This document shows positions 41,548 through 50,620 of a DNA stretch of 64,000 nt, piece after piece. Source of the DNA: Rhodoplanes sp963840055. GTDB lineage: Bacteria > Pseudomonadota > Alphaproteobacteria > Rhizobiales > Xanthobacteraceae. Positions within the stretch are counted from its first letter, which is position 1, and each line of letters opens with the position of its first letter. The translations under genes were made by a program, and so were the position numbers. Under the pieces are notes generated by a model that saw only the letters and a list, made by a program, of their open reading frames with translations, searched no databases and was not told where the DNA came from. The DNA lies in NCBI GenBank assembly GCA_963840055.1, contig CAWIXM010000022.1, forward strand, positions 310,001 through 374,000, in the 5' to 3' direction.

Positions 41548-42593
41548 TATCCCGGGATCGATGGCAATGGAATTTCCATTCTACATCGCAGCCCGGATGG
41601 ATCGTAGTCAAGCCTCGCGGAACCTTTAAACTGACGGGTGATGCCTTGCTGCAGCAAGCGGCTGCCGAAGCCGAGCCGCTCTGGCGCGTTCACCAGCGGC
41701 CCGCCGCTTTCCTCCCAGTCGATGACGAGGGTCGGTTGGGGCACATCGCTCGCCACCGCCCAGGACACCGCTAACTTGCCCTGCTCCGAAGACAAGGCGC
41801 CGAACTTCGCGGCGTTGTTTGCAAGCTCGTGAAAGATCATGGCGAGCGTGAGCGAGGCCTGGGCGCCGATCTTGATCTGCTCGCCGCGGATCCGAACCAT
41901 GTCGGAACTCAGCTCGCTATAAGGCTCGACCGCCTTGGCGACGATGGTGTGAAGGTCGACGAGTTCCCAACGCTCGCGCGTCAAGTGGTCATGCGCCCGG
42001 CTGAGCGCGATCAGCCGCGCCTCGAAATCGTCTTGCACGTCTTTCGGAAGGCCGCATTTCCGGATGGTCTGCGCGGCGAGCAGCTGAACCGTGGCGAGCG
42101 TGTTCTTCACCCTGTGGTTCAGTTCGTTCAACAGCGCCTTCTGCTGAAAGGCGGCGCGCCGAAGATCGGTGACATCCTGCAGGCAGCCGATTACCCCGAC
42201 CACCGTCCCGTTGTCATCGGTCACCGGGTCGGCGCTGGCCAACAGGACGACCGAACTCCCGTCGGGGCGGTCCAGAACGAATTCGTGGTCGCGCACCGCC
42301 TCACCGGTGCGGATAACTTCCGCCGCAGGGACGCCTTCCGGGAGCGGCGGGAGACCGTCCGACGAAATGTCGCCTGCATTGCAAGGGGATACGTTCGCAA
42401 TCGCATCAATACCTTGCCAACCCCACAGCTGCGCCGCCCGCTGATTGAATTCGCTCAACGCTCCGGCCTGGTCGCACACATAAAGCGCGACCGGAAGATT
42501 ATGAATTAAGCTACCTACATTTCTGAATTTATTTAGCTCCATAAGTGACAAAATCCGGCTTTGCGGGCGACCATCTTGCGGAGCATCTTTCAT
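41547..42593 (-). CDS. PAS-domain histidine kinase, HWE/HisKA_2 class
   Basis: 348 residues, cytoplasmic. An N-terminal PAS domain (IHNLPVALYVCDQAGALSEF, ending GVIGCLQDVTDLRRA) senses an unknown cue; the transmitter has H160 in LLNELNHRVKNTLATVQLLA, typical of the rhizobial HWE/HisKA_2 kinases, and the ATP domain starts at MIFHELANNAAKFGAL and ends GFGSRLLQQGITRQ. Co-translated with the response regulator downstream. The start MKDAPQDGRPQ (42593) is chosen. Similar pairs serve light, stress or blue-light/LOV pathways; no flavin-binding Cys motif is visible in the PAS domain. Confidence 0.9.
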   Translation of the reverse strand: MKDAPQDGRPQSRILSLMELNKFRNVGSLIHNLPVALYVCDQAGALSEFNQRAAQLWGWQGIDAIANVSPCNAGDISSDGLPPLPEGVPAAEVIRTGEAVRDHEFVLDRPDGSSVVLLASADPVTDDNGTVVGVIGCLQDVTDLRRAAFQQKALLNELNHRVKNTLATVQLLAAQTIRKCGLPKDVQDDFEARLIALSRAHDHLTRERWELVDLHTIVAKAVEPYSELSSDMVRIRGEQIKIGAQASLTLAMIFHELANNAAKFGALSSEQGKLAVSWAVASDVPQPTLVIDWEESGGPLVNAPERLGFGSRLLQQGITRQFKGSARLDYDPSGLRCRMEIPLPSIPG

Positions 42594-42783
42594 GGTATGG
42601 CCCTGGATAAAATGAGGCTGAAATACGATCGAAACTCGGGGCCAACGCTGCAGTGCGAAAAAAGTTCCGGCCATCCACAGAATGATCTAGGAAAGATGGA
42701 GTATGGGTCTAGATCGTTCGGGCTATTCCGCCGCGCCGTATAGCCGCCGGCCGCCCGCCGGTGGAGGCCTCCGGTCGCCGCCG

Positions 42784-44061
42784 CTATTCCTCCGGCGCGT
42801 CGTCGATCGGGTCGTAGCGCGCAACGTCGAAGCCGAGCAGGTTCCAGGACTGCACCATGTGCGGCGGCAGCGGCGCGCTGACGTCGATCACGCCTCCCCG
42901 CGGATGCGGCACGACGATGCGCCGCGCCAGGAGGTGCAGGCGGTTCTGCATGCCGCCGGGAAGCTGCCAGTTCTCCTTGGAGAAGTATTTCGGATCGCCG
43001 ACGATCGGGTGGCCGATATGAGAAAGATGAGCGCGCAGCTGGTGGGTGCGACCCGTCACCGGCTTGAGCGAGAGCCAGGCGAGCTGCTGTCCCGCCGTTT
43101 CGATTACGGCGTAATAGGTCACCGCGTGGCTCGCGCCTTTCTCGCCGTGCGCGGCGATGCGCATGAACGACTCTTCCTCGCGCTCCTCCTTGGCGAGGAA
43201 GGTCGAGATGCGCCCCTGGCGCGGCTTCGGCACGCCGGCGACCAGCGCCCAGTAGATTTTACGCGCCGCGCGCGAGCGGAAGGTTTTCGCAAGCGCCGCC
43301 GCGGCGAAACGCGACTTGGCGACGAGCAGGCAGCCGGCGGTGTCCTTGTCGAGCCGGTGCACCAGCCGCGGCCGCTGGCCGTGACGATCGCGCAGGCTTT
43401 CCAGCATGCCATCGAGGTGGCGCGTCGTGCCCGAACCGCCCTGCACGGCCAAACCCATCGGCTTGTTGAGGACCAGCACGTCGGCATCCTCATAAAGCGT
43501 GATCGACTTGAGAAACGCGCGCGTCCTGTCGGCTTCGCTGTCGGCGCGCGCCGGTTTCGGCTGGTCGAGCTTGAGCGGCGGAATGCGCACCGCCTGCCCC
43601 GCCTCCAGCCGGTCCTTGGGCTCGACACGCTTGCCGTTCACCCGCACTTCGCCCTTGCGGATGATGCGTTGGATATGGCTGAAGGAGAGCCCGGGAAACC
43701 GCGCCTCGAAGAAGCGATCAACCCGCATCCCGGCTTCGTCGGGCGTCACGGTGACGGTCTGCACATGGCTTTGCTTCTCCCTCTCCCCGCTCGCGTGGAG
43801 AGGGTCGGTTGCTGGAGCAGGGCCTCCCGCCCTCTCCCCTTGCGGGAGAGGGCGGTCGGTCCGAGCAGAGCGAGGAGCGACCGGGTGAGGGGTCGGTTTG
43901 GAAAAGAACCCCTCACCCGGCTCGCGCCGGCGGCGCTCGCCACCCTCTCCCGCAAGGGGAGAGGGCGAGCGGATGCGCTCCTTTTGGCCGCGGCGCCAAG
44001 CACGCGGACCAGCCATCTGCCGCCCGCCACCCGGCTGCCGCGGGCCGTTTTCGCGCGTCAT
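42784..44061 (-). CDS. RluC/RluD-family 23S rRNA pseudouridine synthase with an in-frame repeat insertion
   Basis: Isomerises uridines in 23S rRNA (955/2504/2580-type). The catalytic Asp is in LVHRLDKDTAG, preceded by an S4 domain (DRFFEARFPGLSFSHIQRII) and followed by KPVTGRTHQLRAHLSHIGHP. 425 residues from the ATG at 44061, which has AAAGG upstream. Rhizobial RluC proteins carry a basic N-terminal extension; here that extension is enlarged by residues about 31-95, a translated palindromic repeat (RSPSPLAGEGGERRRREPGE ... TDRPLPQGERAGG). The repeat inserts no stop or frameshift and leaves the catalytic domain intact. Confidence 0.9.
   Translation of the reverse strand: MTRENGPRQPGGGRQMAGPRAWRRGQKERIRSPSPLAGEGGERRRREPGEGFFSKPTPHPVAPRSARTDRPLPQGERAGGPAPATDPLHASGEREKQSHVQTVTVTPDEAGMRVDRFFEARFPGLSFSHIQRIIRKGEVRVNGKRVEPKDRLEAGQAVRIPPLKLDQPKPARADSEADRTRAFLKSITLYEDADVLVLNKPMGLAVQGGSGTTRHLDGMLESLRDRHGQRPRLVHRLDKDTAGCLLVAKSRFAAAALAKTFRSRAARKIYWALVAGVPKPRQGRISTFLAKEEREEESFMRIAAHGEKGASHAVTYYAVIETAGQQLAWLSLKPVTGRTHQLRAHLSHIGHPIVGDPKYFSKENWQLPGGMQNRLHLLARRIVVPHPRGGVIDVSAPLPPHMVQSWNLLGFDVARYDPIDDAPEE
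43778..43970. repeat. Palindromic repeat inserted in frame near the rluC-like 5' end
   Basis: Contains one small unit (CCTCTCCCCGCTCGCGTGGA then GAGGG, from 43780) and one full palindrome with GCCCTCTCCCCTTGCGGGAG (about 43829) and CACCCTCTCCCGCAAGGGGA (about 43941) as inverted arms, linked by CGAGCAGAGCGAGGAGCGAC and CACCCGGCTCGCGCCGG. The arms match those in the helicase gene closely. Confidence 0.83.
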
Positions 44062-44117
44062 GTTTCGCCTTTTTACCCCTTCCATTATAATGGGACTGAC
44101 CCGAGCGCGGCAGCCGT

Positions 44118-45452
44118 TCACCCTCCGCGCTCGCGCCTGAGCTTCGCCCAGTATTCGAGGCGCTTTCTGATCTCGCGCTCAAAACCGCGCTCGGGCGGAT
44201 TGTAGAAGCTCTGCCGGCCGAGCGCCTCGGGGAAATAGTCCTGCCCGGAAAACGCCTCCTCCGCCGCGTGGTCGTATTCATAGCCGCGCGCGTAACCCTC
44301 CGCCTGCATCAGCCGCGTCGGCGCGTTGAGGATGTGCTTGGGCGGCATCAGCGACCCCGCCTCCTTCGCCGTGCGCATCGCCGCCCCGAAGGCGGCGTAG
44401 GCCGCGTTCGATTTCGGCGCAGTCGCGACATAGATCACGGCTTCGGCGATGGCGAGCTCGCCTTCCGGACTCCCGAGGAAATCGTAGGCGTCCTTCGCCG
44501 CATTGGCGACGACGAGCGCTTGCGGATCGGCAAGCCCGATGTCCTCGACCGCCATGCGCACCACGCGGCGCGTGATGTAGAGCGGGTCTTCGCCGGCGTC
44601 GAGCATGCGGCAGAGATAATAGAGCGCCGCATCGGGATCGGAGCCGCGCACCGATTTATGCAAAGCGGAAATGAGATTGTAATGGCTGTCCTGCGACTTG
44701 TCGTAGATCGGCGCGCGCCGCTGCACGATCTCCAGCAGGCTTGCCGCATCGAAGGTCTCGCCATGGCGGGCGGCGCGCCAGACCTCCTCAGCGAGCGTCA
44801 GCGCCGCGCGGCCGTCGCCGTCCGCCATGCGCATGAGAGAGGCCCGCGCATCGGAATCGAGCGGCAGCGCCCTCCCCTCCGCGGCTTCCGCGCGCGCGAG
44901 CAGCTTTTCGATCGCCAGGTCGTCGAGCGGCTTGAACACCAGCACGCGGGCGCGCGACAGCAAGGCGGCGTTCAGCTCGAAGGATGGGTTTTCCGTCGTC
45001 GCGCCGACCAGCACGATGGTGCCGTCTTCCATCACGGGAAGAAACGCGTCCTGTTGGGCGCGATTGAACCGATGCACCTCGTCGACGAAGAGCAGCGTGC
45101 CCTGCCCGGTCTCCCGCCGCATGCGCGCTGCGTCGAACACCTTCTTAAGGTCGGCAACGCCGGAGAACACGGCGGAGAGCTGGACGAATTCGAGATCGGT
45201 CGCATGCGCGAGCAGGCGCGCGACGGTGGTTTTTCCAGTGCCCGGCGGACCCCAGAAAATGAGCGAGCCGAGCGAGCGTGTCTCGATCATACGCGTGAGC
45301 GCGCCATCCGGCCCGAGCAAATGGTCTTGGCCCACCACCCCGGCAAGCGACTGCGGGCGCAGCTTGTCGGCAAGGGGGCGCGGCGCATCGTCTGCAAGGC
45401 CTGCAGCGGAGAAAAGGCTCGGGCTGGCGCTTTTGTTGGCGCGGGTGGTCAT
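44118..45452 (-). CDS. rarA: Replication-associated recombination protein A (RarA/MgsA), AAA+ ATPase
   Basis: 444 residues. Clamp-loader-like AAA+ ATPase acting at stalled forks. Walker A GPPGTGKTT (68-76), Walker B LLFVDEVHRFN, sensor 1 VGATTENPSFELN and the arginine-finger LLSRARVLVF are clear, followed by the C-terminal tetramerisation domain (YDFLGSPEGELAIAEAVIYV, MPPKHILNAPTRLMQ). The ATG at 45452 has a GAAAGAT region upstream. It lies 56 bases before the rluC-like start and about 110 bases after the DegQ-type gene, all on one strand, so an operon is possible. Confidence 0.95.
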   Translation of the reverse strand: MTTRANKSASPSLFSAAGLADDAPRPLADKLRPQSLAGVVGQDHLLGPDGALTRMIETRSLGSLIFWGPPGTGKTTVARLLAHATDLEFVQLSAVFSGVADLKKVFDAARMRRETGQGTLLFVDEVHRFNRAQQDAFLPVMEDGTIVLVGATTENPSFELNAALLSRARVLVFKPLDDLAIEKLLARAEAAEGRALPLDSDARASLMRMADGDGRAALTLAEEVWRAARHGETFDAASLLEIVQRRAPIYDKSQDSHYNLISALHKSVRGSDPDAALYYLCRMLDAGEDPLYITRRVVRMAVEDIGLADPQALVVANAAKDAYDFLGSPEGELAIAEAVIYVATAPKSNAAYAAFGAAMRTAKEAGSLMPPKHILNAPTRLMQAEGYARGYEYDHAAEEAFSGQDYFPEALGRQSFYNPPERGFEREIRKRLEYWAKLRRERGG

Positions 45453-45565
45453 GGCGATCTTTCACAAGCGTGCGAACATGAACATATCGCTACGCCTGCG
45501 CAACTCTGCCTGAAAGATGGGGAGCCACGAGCGGGCCGGCCATAGCTCCAGATTGCAGGTGCGCC

Positions 45566-46978
45566 TTATCCGCCGAATGCGACCGAGAACGTCTGACCTT
45601 CCCGCACGATGGTGATGCGCCAGAGCCGGCTGGGTTGACTTGCTACCCGTTCGAGGTCGCGGGTGAGGCCGACCTTTTTGCCATTGACTGCGATGATGAC
45701 GTCGCCTTTCCGGAAGAAGCCGATTTCGCGCGCCACCGACCTCTCGGTCAAATCGACGATGATGCAGCCCTGCAGCCCGGCGTCGAGGCGGAGCTCCTCG
45801 GCGAGCGAAGGCGACATGTTGGCGACCCGCGCTCCCGCAAATGGCGAGCGGCCGCGAATGACGCGTTCGTCCCGCGGTGTCTCGGGAGCGGGCTCGAGGG
45901 CCACCACGACCCGGATTTCCCGGCCGCTGCGCAGCACGCCAATCTGCGCCTTCCCGCCCAAGGCCTTGGTCGCGAAGCGATAGTCAAAGGCGTTGGGGTC
46001 CTCCACCACCTGGTCATCGATCGCCACGATCAGGTCGCCGGTGCGCAAGCCGGCGCGGTCCGCAGGACTTTTCGGCATAACGGTCCCGACCAGCGCGCCG
46101 GCCGGCCGCTTCAGTCCGAACGCCTCGGAAATCTCCGCCGTCACCGCTTGCAGCTTTGCCCCGAGCCAAGGCCGCCGCACCACATTGTTGCCGCCCTGCG
46201 CCGAAGCAAGAACGACGCGCACCATGTTCACCGGAATCGCGAAGCCGATGCCCTGCGAGCCGCCGGACCGCGAAAAGATGGCGGTGTTGATGCCAACGAG
46301 CTTTCCTGACTGGTCCACCAGCGCGCCACCCGAATTCCCCGGGTTGATCGCGGCGTCGGTCTGAATGAAGAACTGGTAGTCGCTGATGCCGACCTGCGTC
46401 CGCGCGACGGCGGAAACAATGCCGTGCGTCACGGTCTGGCCGACGCCGAATGGATTGCCGATGGCGAGCACGAAGTCGCCCACCTGTAGTGCGTCGGAAT
46501 CGCCGAGTTCGATGGCGGGAAACTTCTCTTTCACGTCCTTGAGGCGCAGCACTGCAAGGTCCGAACGCGGGTCTTTCAATACGATCTCGGCTTCGAACTC
46601 GCGCTTGTCGGCGAACGAGACCTTGACCTGATCCATCCGCTCAATGACGTGGTTATTGGTCACCACGAGCCCGCCATCGACGATCACGCCCGACCCGAGC
46701 GACCGTTGCACCTGCTCGCCGGAGCGTTGGCCGCCGCCAAAGAATTGCCGGAAGATCGGGTCATCGAGCAGCCGATTGCGGTTTTCGATCACCCGCGCAG
46801 CATAGACGTTGACGACTGACGGAGCGGCGCGCTTGGCGACCGACGCCAAAGAGAGCTTGACCGCCTGCGGCGACGCCGGGAGGACCCTGGCCTCCTGAGC
46901 CAGCGCTTGTCCTGTGAGAAAAGGCAGCACCGCCATCGCCACGGCAAACGCGACGCGCCGACATATCATCGAGGACAT
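45566..46978 (-). CDS. Periplasmic serine endoprotease of the HtrA/DegQ (Do) family
   Basis: Degrades or refolds damaged envelope proteins. 470 residues with a Sec signal (VAFAVAMAVLPFLTGQALAQ). The catalytic triad is H110 (VVTNNHVIE), D140 (DPRSDLAVL) and S216 (NPGNSGGALVD); two PDZ domains follow (LVGTVMPKSPADRAGLRTGD and GCIIVDLTERSVAREIGFFR). The size and short linker fit DegQ/MucD-type members better than DegP. A promoter probably lies in the 200 bases between it and rplQ. Confidence 0.94.
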   Translation of the reverse strand: MSSMICRRVAFAVAMAVLPFLTGQALAQEARVLPASPQAVKLSLASVAKRAAPSVVNVYAARVIENRNRLLDDPIFRQFFGGGQRSGEQVQRSLGSGVIVDGGLVVTNNHVIERMDQVKVSFADKREFEAEIVLKDPRSDLAVLRLKDVKEKFPAIELGDSDALQVGDFVLAIGNPFGVGQTVTHGIVSAVARTQVGISDYQFFIQTDAAINPGNSGGALVDQSGKLVGINTAIFSRSGGSQGIGFAIPVNMVRVVLASAQGGNNVVRRPWLGAKLQAVTAEISEAFGLKRPAGALVGTVMPKSPADRAGLRTGDLIVAIDDQVVEDPNAFDYRFATKALGGKAQIGVLRSGREIRVVVALEPAPETPRDERVIRGRSPFAGARVANMSPSLAEELRLDAGLQGCIIVDLTERSVAREIGFFRKGDVIIAVNGKKVGLTRDLERVASQPSRLWRITIVREGQTFSVAFGG

Positions 46979-47185
46979 GTGATCTGTCTCCGCTCCGTGA
47001 ACCCGGGTATAGGACGCAGCAATGGCAAGAGAAGGGCGATCGCGGGGCGACCCGCGCTGCTGGCGCCCGCCCCCGCACCTTACGCCGCTTCGCGCTCTGC
47101 CGCGACGGCCAAGGCACCATTATTCCGCAGCAGCATTTACCGCGGCCGCGTCAGCCCTGTTCACGGTGTGGCTAAGCCCGACCGC

Positions 47186-47611
47186 TCACGCCGCGGCCGC
47201 GCGTTCGGCCTCGTCTTCCGCCGTCGGTCCCGAATCCTGGCCGCGCGCAGCGACATCGCGGTCGACAAACTCGATGACCCCGACTGGTGCGGAGTCGCCG
47301 AAGCGGAAACCCGCCTTCATCACACGGGTGTACCCGCCGTTGCGCTCCTTGTAGCGCGGGCCGAGCACGTCGAAGAGCTTTTTCACCATGGCGACGTCCC
47401 GGATTTTGGCAATCGCCTGCCGGCGCGCATGCAGGCCCCCGCGCTTGCCCAAAGTCACAAGCTTCTCAATGATCGGCCGCAGGTCTTTTGCTTTCGGCAG
47501 CGTCGTGACGATCTGCTCATGCTTGATCAGCGCCGCCGCCAGGTTGGCGAACATCGCGCGCCGATGCTCGGCGGTGCGATTGAGCTTGCGGTGGGCATAT
47601 CCGTGGCGCAT
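47186..47611 (-). CDS. rplQ: 50S ribosomal protein L17
   Basis: Last gene of the ribosomal block, 141 residues. MRHGYAHRKLNRTAEHRRAM is the invariant N-terminus, which fixes the start at 47611, and NLAAALIKHEQIVTTLPKAK follows. The C-terminus is extended beyond the core by an acidic/Ala tail (AARGQDSGPTAEDEAERAAA). A palindromic repeat separates it from rpoA. Confidence 0.97.
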   Translation of the reverse strand: MRHGYAHRKLNRTAEHRRAMFANLAAALIKHEQIVTTLPKAKDLRPIIEKLVTLGKRGGLHARRQAIAKIRDVAMVKKLFDVLGPRYKERNGGYTRVMKAGFRFGDSAPVGVIEFVDRDVAARGQDSGPTAEDEAERAAAA

Positions 47612-47634
47612 CGCTGTCGTCCTTGTTCTCTTCG

Positions 47635-47730
47635 TCATTCCGGACGCCGCACAGCGGCGATCCGGAATCCAGTCGCAACGTTGTCACCGTCGTGGATTCT
47701 GGTCCGCGCCTGCGGCGCGTCCCGGAATGA
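47635..47730. repeat. Palindromic repeat between rpoA and rplQ
   Basis: TCATTCCGGACGCCGC and GCGGCGCGTCCCGGAATGA form the outer inverted arms, with GATCCGGAATCC / GTGGATTCTGGTC inside. Same family as the valS insertion. It sits in the transcribed spacer and could fold into a hairpin that tunes rplQ expression. Confidence 0.82.
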
Positions 47731-47736
47731 CCGCGC

Positions 47737-48762
47737 TCAGTAATGGTCCTCGAACCGCTTGGCGAGCTCTTCGATATTCTCCGGCGGCCAGCCCGGCACT
47801 TCCATGCCGAGATGCAGGCCCATCTGCGCCAGTACTTCCTTGATCTCGTTGAGCGACTTGCGGCCGAAGTTCGGCGTGCGCAGCATCTCCGCCTCGGTCT
47901 TCTGTACGAGATCGCCGATATAGACGATGTTGTCGTTCTTCAGGCAGTTGGCCGAGCGCACCGACAGTTCGAGCTCGTCCACCTTCTTGAGGAACGCGGG
48001 CGGAATGCCGCCGAGATCGTCGGCGAGCGACAGCGGCTGCTCGGGCCGCTTCGGCTCCTCGAAATTCACGAAGACGTTGAGCTGGTCCTGGAGAATGCGC
48101 GCGGCATAGGCGAGCGCGTCGTCCGGAGTCACGGCGCCGTTGGTCTCGATCTGCATGGTCAGCTTGTCGTAGTCGAGAATCTGTCCTTCGCGGGTGTTCT
48201 CGACTTTGTAGGAGACCTTCTTCACCGGCGAGTAGAGACTATCGACCGGAATGAGCCCGATCGGAGCGTCCTCCGGGCGATTGCGCTCGGCCGGCACATA
48301 GCCCTTGCCGGTGGAGACCGTGAACTCCATCCGGATCTCGGCGCCTTCATCGAGATGACACAGGACGAGATCGGGATTGAGAATGACCACGTCGCCCACC
48401 GTCTGGATATCGCCGGCGGTGACCACGGCGGGTCCCTGCTTCTTCAACACCATGCGCTTCGGACCGTCGCCCTGCATCTTGATGGCGATATCCTTGATGT
48501 TGAGCACGATGTCGGTCACGTCCTCGCGCACGCCGGTGATCGAGGAGAATTCATGCAGGACGCCGTCGATGTGCACCGATTGCACGCTCGCGCCTTGCAG
48601 GGAGGACAATAAAATCCGCCGCAATGCGTTGCCGAGCGTAAGGCCGAAGCCGCGCTCCAGCGGTTCCGCCACTACGGTCGCCATGCGCTTTGGCTCGGGT
48701 CCCGGAGAGACCTGCAGCTTGTTCGGCCTGATCAGTTCTTGCCAGTTCTTCTGAATTGTCAC
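47737..48762 (-). CDS. rpoA: RNA polymerase alpha subunit
   Basis: 341 residues. N-terminal assembly domain (VVAEPLERGFGLTLGNALRR then ILLSSLQGASV) and C-terminal DNA/activator-binding domain (VDELELSVRSANCLKNDNIV, EMLRTPNFGRKSLNEIKEVL). Start at MTIQKNWQEL, standard for the order. Lies 108 bases after rpsK in the alpha operon. Confidence 0.98.
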   Translation of the reverse strand: MTIQKNWQELIRPNKLQVSPGPEPKRMATVVAEPLERGFGLTLGNALRRILLSSLQGASVQSVHIDGVLHEFSSITGVREDVTDIVLNIKDIAIKMQGDGPKRMVLKKQGPAVVTAGDIQTVGDVVILNPDLVLCHLDEGAEIRMEFTVSTGKGYVPAERNRPEDAPIGLIPVDSLYSPVKKVSYKVENTREGQILDYDKLTMQIETNGAVTPDDALAYAARILQDQLNVFVNFEEPKRPEQPLSLADDLGGIPPAFLKKVDELELSVRSANCLKNDNIVYIGDLVQKTEAEMLRTPNFGRKSLNEIKEVLAQMGLHLGMEVPGWPPENIEELAKRFEDHY

Positions 48763-48870
48763 GTCGTCACCATCGTATCAAACAGCGCGACCGTTTGAGC
48801 CGCGCATCCCACTCCGCCCGTGGAAACACAGAAACCCGGAAATTTCGGTCGGCGCCGGGCCGACGATCGG

Positions 48871-49260
48871 TCATACCCGCCGGCGCTTGCGCGGCCGACA
48901 GCCATTGTGCGGGATCGGCGTCACGTCGCGGATCGATGTGATCGTAAACCCGGCCGATTGCAGCGCCCGCAGCGCCGATTCGCGACCCGAGCCGGGCCCT
49001 GCCACTTCAACTTCGAGTGTGCGCATGCCATGTTCCTGCGCCTTGCGCGCCGCGTCTTCGGCCGCGATCTGGGCGGCGTACGGCGTCGACTTGCGCGAAC
49101 CCTTGAAACCCATCGTTCCTGCCGACGACCAGGCAATCGCGTTGCCCTGGGCGTCGGTGATCGAGATCATCGTGTTGTTGAACGAGGCGTTCACATGGGC
49201 GACGCCAGACACGATGTTCTTGCGCTCGCGCCGCCGTACGCGGGTAGTCTCTTTGGCCAT
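48871..49260 (-). CDS. rpsK: 30S ribosomal protein S11
   Basis: 129 residues, usual length. Starts MAKETTRVRRRERKNIVSGV and ends with the conserved DVTPIPHNGCRPRKRRRV; the ASFNNTMISITDAQGN block is typical. Forms part of the platform and mRNA exit region of the small subunit. Spaced 60 bases from rpsM. Confidence 0.98.
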   Translation of the reverse strand: MAKETTRVRRRERKNIVSGVAHVNASFNNTMISITDAQGNAIAWSSAGTMGFKGSRKSTPYAAQIAAEDAARKAQEHGMRTLEVEVAGPGSGRESALRALQSAGFTITSIRDVTPIPHNGCRPRKRRRV

Positions 49261-49320
49261 TGTCTTTCCTTGTGGGGCACGGCTGTCGAATCGGGCGCGC
49301 CTTGTCTTGCTTCGCCCCGG

Positions 49321-49689
<369 letters not shown>

Positions 49690-49990
49690 AGCCGCCGCTC
49701 CTTCCGCTGGCCGCCACAGCCAGACTTACCAGCCAAAATGCATTTCTTTTCAATCGGATAAGCACGAAAGCGACGCCCTCCCCGACTGCTTCCGGGGCGT
49801 GGCGCCGTCTAGGAACTCTCTCCGACTGGGTGTCAGGTATCTACGAACTCCACTGTGACTCGTCAACCCATCCCCGGCCACTTCTCCACCTCTGCCGGGC
49901 GGCTCCAGAAGCGCATGCCGCGGCTGCGCGACCTGCCTATCTAGCGCGTGCGGGGTCGGGCCCCCGCCCGCCATACGTTCAGCCTGTGCC
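49690..49990 (-). promoter_or_regulatory. 301-base gene-free gap between adk and rpsM
   Basis: The only sizeable break in the ribosomal block. No gene is supported. GGGGGCCCGACCCC (minus strand, near 49950-49963) can form a small hairpin just after adk. The gap is long enough for a separate promoter for rpsM-rpsK-rpoA-rplQ, but I see no clear -35/-10 pair. Confidence 0.35.
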
Positions 49991-50620
49991 TTACGACTGA
50001 GCCGGCTTGCCGGCGCCGGCGTCAGCCTGGACCCGTTTCCGCGGAGCGAGCAGCAATTCGATCTCAGCCGTCACCTGGTCGATCGAGAGCATGCCGTCCA
50101 CGCTCAGGAGAAGGCCCTTGCGGGCGTAATAATCGACTAGGGGCGCCGTCTGACCGCGATAGGCCGCAAGCCGGTGGCGCAGCGCCTCCGGATTGTCGTC
50201 CGCTCGCAGCGTCTCCCCGCGCCCCGCCATTTCTTTGACGCGGTTTTCAACGCGCTGCACCAGAATGCTTTCATCAACCTTGAACTCGATAACCGCGTCG
50301 AGACTAACTCCCTTTTCGCGGAGCAATCGGTCGAGCGCTTCGGCCTGGCCGACCGTGCGCGGAAAGCCGTCGAGAATGAACCCCTTTGCGCAATCCGGCC
50401 GGTCGATCCGCTCGGCCACGATCGCCACCACCATATCGTCCGGAACGAGGTCCCCGCGCGCCATGATCTCGTGCGCTTTGCGCCCGGCGGGCGTTCCCGC
50501 AGCCGCCGACTCGCGCAGCAGGTCGCCAGTCGAAAGCTGAACGATTCCATAGCAATCGACCAGGCGACGCGCTTGCGTGCCCTTGCCGGCCCCAGGGGGC
50601 CCGAGCAGGATTAATCTCAA
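49991..50620 (-). CDS. adk: Adenylate kinase
   Basis: Balances ATP, ADP and AMP. 209 residues. P-loop GPPGAGKGTQA at 7-17, the AMP-site GFILDGFPRTVGQAEAL and the short-type LID (ENRVKEMAGRGETLRADDNP) without zinc cysteines, as in many alphaproteobacteria. Its ATG overlaps the secY stop by four bases (50617-50620), giving translational coupling. Confidence 0.97.
   Translation of the reverse strand: MRLILLGPPGAGKGTQARRLVDCYGIVQLSTGDLLRESAAAGTPAGRKAHEIMARGDLVPDDMVVAIVAERIDRPDCAKGFILDGFPRTVGQAEALDRLLREKGVSLDAVIEFKVDESILVQRVENRVKEMAGRGETLRADDNPEALRHRLAAYRGQTAPLVDYYARKGLLLSVDGMLSIDQVTAEIELLLAPRKRVQADAGAGKPAQS

Noticed and set aside
42703..44205. Open frame of 500 codons on the plus strand over the rluC-like gene
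   Set aside because: Antisense shadow of a clear pseudouridine synthase; composition is that of a mirrored frame.
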